Assembly (NCBI RefSeq): GCF_008728515.1
Contig: NC_044984.1
Span: 98,627,181-98,691,180 of the forward strand
Direction of reading: 5' to 3'
DNA: 64,000 bases
Source: Papio anubis
Lineage: Eukaryota; Chordata; Mammalia; Primates; Cercopithecidae
Shown here: one piece after another, positions 55,890 to 64,000 of the stretch
Numbering within the stretch: the stretch's first letter is position 1
Layout of the letters: every line of letters starts with the position of its first letter
The notes under the pieces: generated by a model
The model's database searches: none
Told to the model about the DNA's origin: nothing
The model's input: only the letters and a program-made list of their open reading frames with translations
Position numbers and translations under genes: made by a program

Positions 55890-56439
55890 CATAATGTTTC
55901 ATTCTAAGGTCAACTGAATGCTTCAATTGCCTGTGTCTTACCAATTTTACCTACAGTGCTTTAAAATGGTGAGGTTCATTCAGAGCTTTTTTGGTAAAAT
56001 CTGTGCACTGGTTGATACAATTTGACTTTAAGCTTGAACCAGGAGACCCCAAGTTAGATACAGAATTTCAGTAAGAAACTGATTGTAAACATTGGTGGAG
56101 GGAGTATGTGGCTTTTCAGCATGAGGATACATTTTCTGGTATTTGTTCTAGTGGGTATGTTGGAGGAGGGGGATTCTCAGAACCGTGGTTTTCATTTAGA
56201 CAGCCAGTTATTGTGTTCTGTCACCATCTTTGCTAAGTTCATGCAGATAAAATGAGGTTGCGATTAAAAGTGATTGTATGTTATTTTTCCAGCAGGACAT
56301 CTAACTGCACTTGTTAGTTAACTCTTAAACCAGTAAGTCATGCTCTTTGAGACTGAATAGGGAGTCACACTAGTTCCTTGAAGCTTAATTGATCCTTTGA
56401 TCGAATGGCTGTTATTACCAAATTGTTTTTCCCCCACAG
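55890..56439 (+). other. TXNRD1 intron before the exon-like segment
   Basis: Unique; ends in the pyrimidine tract gtttttcccccacag. Confidence 0.5.
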
Positions 56440-56780
56440 TGCCTTGTATTGAAGGAGGAGCCTTGGCCATAATGCCAGTTGATGAGTACTGGCTATGTTT
56501 ACCAGCCTCTCATGCTAGACCTTTTGTGCAGACTGTCAGGGTGGTGCAGTCTTGCCCCCACTGTTGCTGGTTTCCAGGTGTTCTCCCTTCAGTCCCTGAG
56601 GCACTACATATGCCCGCCATGCTGCCAACAGGTAGCCACAGTGCTGTGCTTCCTCCTTCACATTGCTCCACCGCATCCCCTTCCACATCCCAAGAACCTT
56701 GTTCTTCTGCTGACCCCAAGCTCTGCCTTTCACCCCCTGCATCTGATGGTAGGCAAGAGAGAAATGTGCAGTTTGGGCTG
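56440..56780 (+). other. Candidate cassette or leader exon in a TXNRD1 intron
   Basis: A strong acceptor (aattgtttttcccccacag) and a perfect donor (ctg/gtaagt) frame 341 bases of non-Alu, GC-moderate sequence 1.17 kb before the exon with the 54 kDa start. Joined after the phase-0 exon ending 33617 it would read ten codons (CLVLKEEPWP) then TAA, so it would act as a leader or poison exon, not coding. A longer open frame overlaps it but has no ATG start. No family recognised. Confidence 0.35.
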
Positions 56781-56837
56781 GTAAGTTTGGGGGCTCTTTT
56801 TGTTATTAAAGTTAAGACTTTTTGTTTGTTTGTTTTT

Positions 56838-57101
56838 TTAAATGAGATGGAGTCCAGTGGTGCGATCTTGGCTCACTGCAACCTCTGTCTCCCGGGTTCA
56901 AGCGCTTCTCCTGCCTCAGCCTCCAGAGTAGCTGAGATTATAGGCGCCCACCACCATGCCTGGCTAATTTTTGTATTTTTAGTAGAGAGAGGGTTTTACC
57001 CTGTTGGCCAGGCTGATCTCGAACTCCTGACTTCAAGTAATCCTCCCGCCTCGGCCTCCCAAAGTGCTGGTATTACAGGCGTGAGCCACTGCGCCTGGCC
57101 T
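56838..57101 (-). mobile_element. Alu
   Basis: Antisense; ttaagactttt / taagacttgag flanks; begins 55 bases after the exon-like segment at 56440-56780. Confidence 0.93.
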
Positions 57102-57952
57102 AAGACTTGAGTTTTTGAAAACATTTTATTGTGCTTATTAACAACTTTCTCAGTCATTATCTCTTGTTAACATAGATTTTTATTTTAGTAAGAGATAATA
57201 TTAAATATATCGCCAAAATATCATATTAAACTGATTTGAAATATAATTAATGTGTATCAGAATAATATTAGTGGAATGAAAGGATTTTTTTAAAAATTGA
57301 GAGTCTAACACCTAAATTATAAAAGTCTGTTACTTGCTAAGTATATGGAAAGTAAATATTAAAAGTGGGAGACTTCATGCATATGCAATTAAAGGAATGA
57401 ACTTTGCAGAGTTGTGCCTATTTAAAATATCCCACAAAAGCAGCAACTTTCACGTTTAACTTTTCATGCAGGTCAGTATCAATTGACAGTTCTGTTCTGA
57501 TTTTCTAGATGTTATGCCCCAGCCAAACAGTACAGAAAAGTCTTAAATAAATATTTGGCTGATCTTTTAAAATTGTTATATTGATATTAAGCTATGCCCA
57601 TATTTACCAAGCCCCTATCTTTAAAACCTAGTTTAAAAATTCTAGGAAAAAAAGGCTGATGATTAAACCTGATTTAGACCTAAGCTGGTTTACTTATGTG
57701 GAGGTAATATACGAACACTTCAAAGTAGTTAGCAATGACAGTGTTTGGGGCTAATAAACTAACATAAAGCAAGCAGTTCACAACTTTAAGGAAGGTTGAA
57801 TATTTCCATCTGTATGCTGTAATTATAAATCAAACAACATTTTCCCTTTGAAAATTCCTTTTGTTTTTCTTTAAGAAAAGGTTTTCTTAAAAGCTTTTTG
57901 GACATTGCTGATTTTAAGTTAAATTATTTTCTCTCCTGTTATTTTTCTTTAG
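57102..57952 (+). other. TXNRD1 intron before exon 57953
   Basis: AT-rich unique sequence ending in the acceptor tract. Nothing else recognised. Confidence 0.55.
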
Positions 57953-58075
57953 GCTTATCAGGAGGGCAGACTTCAAAAGCTACTAAAAATGAACGGCCCT
58001 GAGGATCTTCCCGAGTCCTATGACTATGACCTTATCATCATTGGAGGTGGCTCAGGAGGCCTGGCAGCTGCTAAG
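57953..58075 (+). CDS. TXNRD1: TXNRD1 coding exon with the 54 kDa start and FAD-binding motif
   Basis: Acceptor tttctttag, 123 bases, 41 codons. It reads [20 protein letters not shown] then [21 protein letters not shown]. The methionine at 57989 is the usual start of the common cytosolic isoform (MNGPEDLP). The GGGSGG loop after the hydrophobic beta strand DLIIIG is the Rossmann dinucleotide-binding motif for the ADP part of FAD. The enzyme passes electrons from NADPH through FAD and a disulfide to a C-terminal selenocysteine and so to thioredoxin; the Sec end is outside the window. Residue 21 is glutamate where human has lysine from memory. The donor is GC (gcaagg) instead of GT, with an otherwise strong AAG/gcaag context. 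Confidence 0.96.
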
Positions 58076-58351
58076 GCAAGGCTCCTTGTGTTGTGTGTTG
58101 TCTGGGTGGTAGTTAGAATATTAACATTCCTCACAGGGTTCTCTCCGCTGTCTGTGGAATTTATTTGATCCACTTTTGTGACATTTTGCACATTAACTTG
58201 GGCAGGACATGGACATGATAAGGGACCACTTTATAAATCATTTTTCCAGATTGAAATATACATTACTTATATAAAAGTACAGGGCCCAGTAGTTTGGAAC
58301 ATGTTTCCACTCACTTTAAAGTTTAGTTGATTTCTCAGAGATAATAAGGGT

Positions 58352-58667
58352 GTTGTGCCTGGTGCAGTGGCTCACGGCTGTAATCCCAGCACTTTGGGAG
58401 TCCAAGGCGGGTGGATCACCTGAGGTCAGGAGTTCAAGACCAGCCTAGCCAATGTGGTGAAACCCCATCTCTACTAAAAATACAAAAATTAGCTGGGTGT
58501 GGTGGTGGGTGCCTGTAATCCCAGCTACTTGGGAGGCTGAGGCAGGAGAATGGCTTGAACCTGGGAGGCTGAGTTTGCAGTGAGCTGAGATCGCACCATT
58601 GTACTCCAGCCTGGGCAACAGGAGCAAAACTCTGTCTCAAACAAAAAAAAAATATATATATATATAG
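58352..58667 (+). mobile_element. Alu with (AT)n tail
   Basis: Sense; ggtgttgtg duplicated at 58349 and 58667. Confidence 0.93.
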
Positions 58668-59848
58668 GTGTTGTGTGGAAATGGTTTGAAATTAAGCAAA
58701 TATATTTCTTAATTAATATTTGTCTTTTTCACTTGATGATTTCCCTGTTCATAACCCCTTCTCTCCAGTATAAAAACAATGGAGAGCAATTGGGTTTCTT
58801 AAACCCGTTTATTAAAAATTATTTGCTTTCTGTGTATGTGCGGTTAATAACCACTAACTCTGTGGTCTGAGGGTGATTGGGAAGAGGATGTATAAATAAA
58901 GAAGGTTAGGAGTGAGGCTCCTGGTCCTGAATCAACATAAATTTCCCATGTGAGGACCCCTTGGGCCTGTCATCCTTACCCAACAGGTTCCTTTAAAAGA
59001 TGAAGTGGTTATACTTCCCTAAGGTGTAGCTTGTGTTGAATCAGTAATGGGTAGAAGCTGCCCAAGTTAGGGGCAGACCAGCATGAAGCAGTGCTTTGCT
59101 GAAAGTAATTCAGGAATAATACCTGATGTGTTTTACTCCAGGGATGGTGTGTTTGAAAGACATGTAGACTCAGTCCTTTCAAATAACCTTTGGAGGTCTA
59201 GTTGCCAATATACAAAGTTTATTCTCTGAGAAAGAAAAGATACTCTGCAAAACAAACTTCTAACTCTTGTTTCCTTCCCTCAAAATGGAATTGGAAACAT
59301 CATAGATATTGTCAACTTTTTAATGAGCTCCTCACGTGAAATTTTTAGGAAGTCTTGTAATACAGAAGAAAAAACTTCTTCAGTATTCTGCTTTAGAAAC
59401 CAAATTAGATTAAACTTTAAAATGATTTTTAAAATATCACCTTATAGGATACAGGTTGCATTAAGGGCTGTAGACTGTCAGTAAACCTGCTTTTTCAGCT
59501 ACTTGGCAACTTGCTTGGAAATGGCCACTTTCTTTTTTCAGGTATTGCTTAATCTGTTACTGTTTGAATGGAGTTATGTGAGAAGTCTAAGGTTTCCAGC
59601 TGATTCTAACAATTTTACTACTCTATTATGCATAATTTTAAAATCTACTCTCACAACTATCTGAATATCTGTTAATTTTTATCCTGGAGTTGAATTAATC
59701 ATCATGATGTGTGTGAAGTACCCAGGTATTAATTACTCATTATGCTTTAAGCTCTATAGCTTAAAAAAAAAATCATAGATTTTTAACAGCCCATTTCCAG
59801 TCTGTCATGTTAACCTTTCCAACTCACTTTAATAATTTTATTTTCCAG
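58668..59848 (+). other. TXNRD1 intron, unique sequence
   Basis: No repeat of note. The intron (58076-59848) begins with GC and ends with AG. Confidence 0.55.
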
Positions 59849-59921
59849 GAGGCAGCCCAATATGGCAAGAAGGTGATGGTCCTGGACTTTGTCACTCCTA
59901 CCCCTCTTGGAACTAGATGGG
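59849..59921 (+). CDS. TXNRD1: TXNRD1 coding exon, FAD domain
   Basis: Acceptor attttccag, donor gtaagc, 73 bases. In phase 0 it encodes EAAQYGKKVMVLDFVTPTPL then GTRW plus one base. The KKVMVLDF strand ends in an acidic residue, as expected for the second beta strand of an FAD-binding Rossmann fold where the acid contacts the ribose. It splices in phase 1 to the exon at 62688 carrying the redox-active disulfide. No frame damage is seen. Confidence 0.96.
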
Positions 59922-60337
59922 GTAAGCTTTCAAAATACTCTAGAAGTGATGTTGCCGAAGTAGTTTTCCCCTGGCAGTAATCTAACTGGCTCCTAAAGTC
60001 TAATTTAAAAAATTAAAAACTAAGTTAAAGAAAAACTAGCCCCAAAACATATATATCTTTTATTTGAGCCAAGTTAAAATGGATCAGGTTAAATGCTAAA
60101 AATTTAGGTTCTTTGGCACAGAGTCAAGAAGTAAAAACCTTGTCTACAAGCTATGATTTAAAGGTAAATATTTGAGTAATCTAGCATATATAGGGGCTTA
60201 ATAACTGAAAATTTAAACTTTTCATATGTGGATTTCTGTTTTAAATCTACCTCCTACATTGAACAAAACTGGAATGAGATACCTTACTGCTTCTCGGTCT
60301 TGATGAATTATATGTTCGTTATTCATTTATTCAGCAA

Positions 60338-60650
60338 ATTTTTTTTTTTTTTTTTTTTTTTTGAGACGGAGTCTCGCTCTGTCGCCCAGGCTGGAGTGCA
60401 GTGGCCGGATCTCAGCTCACTGCAAGCTCCGCCTCCCGGGTTCACGCCATTCTCCTGCCTCAGCCTCCCGAGTAGCTGGGACTACAGGCGCCCGCCACCT
60501 TGCCCGGCTAGTTTTTTGTATTTTTTAGTGAAGACGGGGTTTCACCATGTTAGCCCATGTTGGGATGGTCTCAGTCTCCTGACCTCGTGATCCGCCCGTC
60601 TCGGCCTCCCAAAGTGCTGGGATTACAGGCTTGAGCCACTGCGCCCGGCC
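60338..60650 (-). mobile_element. AluY, young cercopithecid type
   Basis: Antisense, near perfect; ggctagttttttgtattttt, cccgtctcgg and caggcttgagcc variants; attcagcaaat duplicated (60330, 60651). A short internal duplication gttagcccatgttgggatgg. Confidence 0.95.
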
Positions 60651-61245
60651 TATTCAGCAAATGTTTATTGAACATTTATTATGAACCATGGCAGTGATGA
60701 TATAGCAGTGAACTTGGCACATTTAAAGTTCCTGCCCTTGTGGAGCTTATATTCTAAGTGGGGAGACAAAAGATACGTAAGAACTTTAGGAGTTGTGGTA
60801 AGTGGTATTGAAAAAATTATATAGTGGCATAGAGACGAAGTGGATAAAGGAGAGTTTAACTTTGAGAAGATTCTCAAGGAAGGCATCTGAAGAGGTGACA
60901 TTTAGAAGAGGCCAAAGAATGAGAATGAGCCAGCTGTCAAAAGGTGAGGCAGAACTTTCCAGGCAGCTTCTCTTTCTTCGAGGATAGCACATACAAAGGC
61001 CCTGAGGTAGGTAAGAGTCCTTCATGGTTGTGGCATAGATAATGGGAGCTGGAGGTGGTAGTGCGAGGTGAGACCAGAGAGGAAGGCAGGTGTCACTATC
61101 GAGGGCTTTGTAGGCCCAGATAAGGAATTTGGACTAATCAAAGCATATAATTTGGACTAAATTGGACTAATCAGAGCATATAAATGAGCTTTTGAAGACT
61201 CTAAGGCAGGGGAGCCATGTGATAATATAACATTTTTTAAAGATT
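60651..61245 (-). mobile_element. L2-type ancient repeat with an internal local duplication
   Basis: tgtttattgaacatttatta, acaaaggccctgaggtaggt and gagggctttgtaggcccaga have the antisense L2-like layout. Near 61130-61185 the phrase tttggactaatcaragcata occurs twice (61131 and 61161 regions), a small tandem duplication. Confidence 0.45.
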
Positions 61246-61670
61246 ACTTGGCTGCTTGCATTAGAAGGAACCAAGAAGCAGGAAGTCCAGATAAGGCGAT
61301 GTCACAATTTCCGATTCATCCGTTCAGCAGACACTTAATGTGTCAATCTGTGTCAGACACTGCTCTTGTTGCTAGGTATTCCCCTTCTGACCTGTGAAGT
61401 TTATACTCCAGAGAGATGCTGGTAGCATTCTGCTCAGAGGACCGACTTTGAGCTGTGAAGTCTGTTGCCATCTTTCACTCTTAACTCATGTCATTTTGGT
61501 CACCTGCCTGTGTTTTGTTCTAATGGAAACAAGCTGTCACCATGTTCTTTAAGCTTAGGGATACTAAAGTTTTTTTTTTAGGGAGCAAGGGAAGTCATGC
61601 ATCCTTTAAAAAACCAAGTGAATGCTGTAGGCCACCTCCTTAAAAAAATGCACATCAACACCAAAAAAAA

Positions 61671-61963
61671 TTTTTTTTTTGAGATGGAGTCTCGCTCTGT
61701 TGCCCAGGCTGGAGTGCAGTGGCGCTATCTCGGCTCACTGCAACCTCCACCTCCTGGGTTCAAGCCGTTCTTCTGCCTCAGCCTCCTGAGTAGCTGGGAT
61801 TACAGACATGTACCACCACGCCCGGCTAATTTTTTGTACTTTTAGTAGAGATGGGGTTTCATCATGTTGGCCAGGCTGGTCTCAAACTCCTGACTTCAAA
61901 TGATCCACCCACCTCGGCCTCCAAAATGCTGGGATTACAGACATGAACCACCACGCCTGGCCC
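61671..61963 (-). mobile_element. Alu
   Basis: Antisense, full length. Confidence 0.93.
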
Positions 61964-62078
61964 ATATACACCAAATTTTATGTGTAGTTTAAGAACCACT
62001 ACACTCTAATCGCCTAGCATAACAACGCCTTTATCAGTTACCTCTGTGCATAGATTCAATGGCAAGTGCAGATGCTGC

Positions 62079-62390
62079 TTGAATTACAATGGGGGACTAC
62101 ATCCTGATAAAATGCTTTGTAAGTTGAAAACAAGTCAAAAATGCATTTAATACACCTAACCTCCTGAACATCATAGCTTAGCCTAGTCTACCTTAAACAT
62201 GCTCTGAACACTTACATTAACCTACAGTTGGGCAAAATCATCTAACACAAAGCCTATTTTATAATAAAGTGTTGAATATCTCATATAATTTATTGAATGC
62301 TGTACTGAAAGTGAAACACAGTATGGGTGTATGGGTATCAACATGAAGAGAAAAATCGTAAGTCGGGTCATCTATATAGGGTTGTGTACA
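62079..62390 (+). mobile_element. Tigger-type non-autonomous DNA transposon relic
   Basis: Begins near ttgaattacaatggggga and contains tcataGCTTAGCCTAGtcta and gggcaaaatcatctaacac, ending with aaaatcgtaagtcgggtca. These blocks are typical of a common primate Tigger MITE; the subfamily (Tigger3-like) is tentative. Confidence 0.65.
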
Positions 62391-62687
62391 TAGTAAAATT
62401 TCAATTTCTGGCATCTTTATCAGCAATCAGTTAATTTTCTATCTTTGAAGTATATGGAAATCGTGGAAATCTGCCCCTCTTTGTTTCGTTTTAGGATGAT
62501 GTTACCGTGTTTGTTATGTAAGGGTCTCTGAACTGATGAATCTTGTAAGATTTAGGAATAAACTTTATTATTGGCCACATTAAGCAAATATAATACAATA
62601 TTTCTTAGAGTTGTAATAATTGTTGACTTTGAAGATTTGTAAGGCTTGGAAAGCAGGCTATAAACTGATTTCTCAATGTTGTTGTAG

Positions 62688-62807
62688 GTCTCGGAGGAAC
62701 ATGTGTGAATGTGGGTTGCATACCTAAAAAACTGATGCATCAAGCAGCTTTGTTAGGACAAGCCCTACAAGACTCTCGAAACTATGGATGGAAAGTCGAG
62801 GAGACAG
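62688..62807 (+). CDS. TXNRD1: TXNRD1 coding exon with redox-active CVNVGC
   Basis: Acceptor gttgttgtag, donor gtatga, 120 bases. With the carried base it encodes [20 protein letters not shown] and continues to ...NYGWKVEET, 40 residues plus one base. The CVNVGC hexapeptide is the N-terminal redox-active disulfide next to the FAD isoalloxazine ring, shared by high-Mr thioredoxin reductases, glutathione reductase and lipoamide dehydrogenase. The next exon is beyond the end of the window, so the last coding base here is the G of a split codon. Confidence 0.97.
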
Positions 62808-63317
62808 GTATGAGAGGGGAAAGCTACTCTTGTGTTTGTGCTTTTGGTGGTTTGAGCTGCAATCTTTGTAATGCATCATCAATTTTCATGAAGAGAGCAA
62901 ATAGCCTAGTTGTTTTTATTGTTTACATTTTTGATGGATATAATCACTGGAGTTATCCTTTGTCAAGTATTACATAGTTATGGTAACAACAGATATTGCA
63001 TTTGGATTATGGTATTTCTATAATATAAAATTAGAGTTCTTTTGAATATATTGTCATGTAGTGTTTGTGAGAAATCATACAATGTTTATAATTTGTAAGG
63101 AAGTACTAATTGCATTTGCTTTCTTTTAAAGCTGTTACATTTTTCTTCTTCCAAAGAAGTCTTGTTTCATCAGCCGATATTTGGGGGGGTGGGGGTTGTT
63201 TGTTGAGGAGGGGGTGGTTAGACTTTGTTGGATTGAAAATATTTAGAGCACTCTAAAAACCCTAGACGAGTTGAAGAGATTGGAATTGTTAATTTAATTT
63301 AATTAATTTATTTATTT
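62808..63317 (+). other. TXNRD1 intron after the CVNVGC exon
   Basis: Unique; G-rich patch ttgggggggtgggggttg at 63180-63197 and ggagggggtgg nearby could form a G-quadruplex in the RNA. Confidence 0.5.
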
Positions 63318-63603
63318 TGAGACAGAGTCTCACTCTGTCACCCAGGCTGGAGTGCAGTGGTGCCATCTCGGCTCACTGCAAGCTCCGCCTCCTGGGTTCA
63401 CGCCATTCTCCTGCCTCAGCCTCTCGAGTAGCTGGAATTACAGGCGCCCCCCCCCACCCCGGCTAATTTTATGTATTTTTTTTTTAGTAGAGACGGGGTT
63501 TCACCGTGTTAGCCAGGCTGGTCTCGATCTCCTGACCTCGTGATCCGCCCATCTCGGCCTCCCAAAGTGCTGGGATTACAGGCTTGAGCCACCACGCCCG
63601 GCC
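63318..63603 (-). mobile_element. AluY (cercopithecid type)
   Basis: Antisense; caggcttgagccaccacgcc variant; contains a poly-C expansion near 63447-63458. Confidence 0.93.
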
Positions 63604-63697
63604 AGCCAGGATGGTCTTGATCTCCTGACCTCGTGATCCACCTGCCTTGGCCTCCCAAAGTGCTGGGATTAACAGGTGTGAGCCACCATGCCTGGCA
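63604..63697 (-). mobile_element. Alu 5'-end fragment abutting the previous AluY
   Basis: Only agccaggatggtcttgatct to accatgcctggca; likely the remainder of an older Alu into which the AluY inserted or recombined. Confidence 0.85.
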
Positions 63698-64000
63698 GAA
63701 TTGTTAATTTTAGAAAGTAGATTGCATTATCTAGTAGAAGAATAAAGTAAGATTTGGCATAGCTTCCTGGCTAATTTATGACGTATGTCACTCTGTTGTG
63801 AAGAGTGAAACTCCAACCCCTATCTGATTTGAGGTTTGAGACCTATGCATTATGGAGCATTTGAGGGAAAATACTCCAGCCAGTAGCCAGGTTAAACTAT
63901 TTTGTGGCTTTTTCAGGGTTTTGTGTATTAAATATAAAGATAAGGCATAAATACATGCTTGGAAAAATTTTGCTCTCACTCAAACTAGTTATGCTTCTTT
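63698..64000 (+). other. TXNRD1 intron to window end
   Basis: Nothing recognised; the next exon is outside. Confidence 0.5.

Noticed and set aside
56397..57110. 237-codon frame
   Set aside because: It begins without an ATG, runs through the exon-like segment and then into an antisense Alu; the Alu part gives typical Alu peptide.
62705..62977. 90-codon frame over the CVNVGC exon
   Set aside because: Its first part is the real TXNRD1 exon read in frame; after 62807 it continues into the intron past a good donor.
1..64000. CRISPR arrays, bacterial operons, plasmid or phage modules
   Set aside because: The content is vertebrate intronic DNA with Alus; no prokaryotic features exist.

Overview
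The window is primate nuclear DNA, most probably from an Old World monkey (macaque/baboon/guenon group). It is packed with Alu SINEs: I count about 70 copies or pieces. Several young copies (52407-52696, 60338-60650, 63318-63603) carry the variant set I associate with cercopithecid AluYR lineages: CTAGTTTTTTG, CCCGTCTCGG or CCCATCTCGG, and GGCTTGAGCC. It also holds LTR7, THE1/MST and MLT1 LTRs, Tigger and hAT DNA transposons, and L2/MIR relics.

The whole window lies inside one gene on the + strand, TXNRD1 (thioredoxin reductase 1, cytosolic selenoprotein). Five coding exons are visible: 4785-4845 and 33508-33617 (glutaredoxin-like N-terminal extension of the long isoforms), then 57953-58075, 59849-59921 and 62688-62807 (FAD-binding GxGxxG region and the CVNVGC redox-active disulfide). 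The gene runs off both ends: the upstream glutaredoxin exons, most of the reductase body, the Sec codon and the SECIS element are outside. The housekeeping-type promoter of the common short isoform sits near 31500-31650, with an antioxidant response element, an octamer-like site and GC boxes, followed by a 5' leader exon of about 31640-31955.

Inside the large intron between 33617 and 57953 lies a complete intronless gene on the same strand, EID3 (NSMCE4B, SMC5/6 complex subunit), with its own CpG-rich promoter (about 46840-47100), an ORF to 48216 and a poly(A) signal at 48463. A 4.4 kb Alu-free stretch (about 44857-49222) surrounds it.

By region: 1-4784 intron with Alus and a MIR; 4846-33507 a 28.7 kb intron containing an old L1M piece, a polypyrimidine microsatellite (12440-13017), a Tigger1 transposase fossil (15102-15720), a solo LTR7 (16184-16937), an RPL28 retropseudogene split by an Alu (18064-18870) and an L2 with an MLT1-type LTR (25330-27050); 31140-32000 the promoter; 33618-57952 the EID3-bearing intron with MIR, Tigger, MLT1 and THE1-type elements; 57953-64000 the FAD-domain exons.

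I found no evidence of a new multi-gene system. The most interesting observations are a leader exon whose start codon would be followed at once by a stop (loss of the known 67 kDa-isoform start), an N-terminally extended EID3 frame, a GC-AG intron, two Alus inserted at the same target site, a 102 bp duplicated block buried in a microsatellite, and a few unexplained exon-like stretches. Repeat boundaries are good to roughly 5-20 bases; exon boundaries were read base by base.
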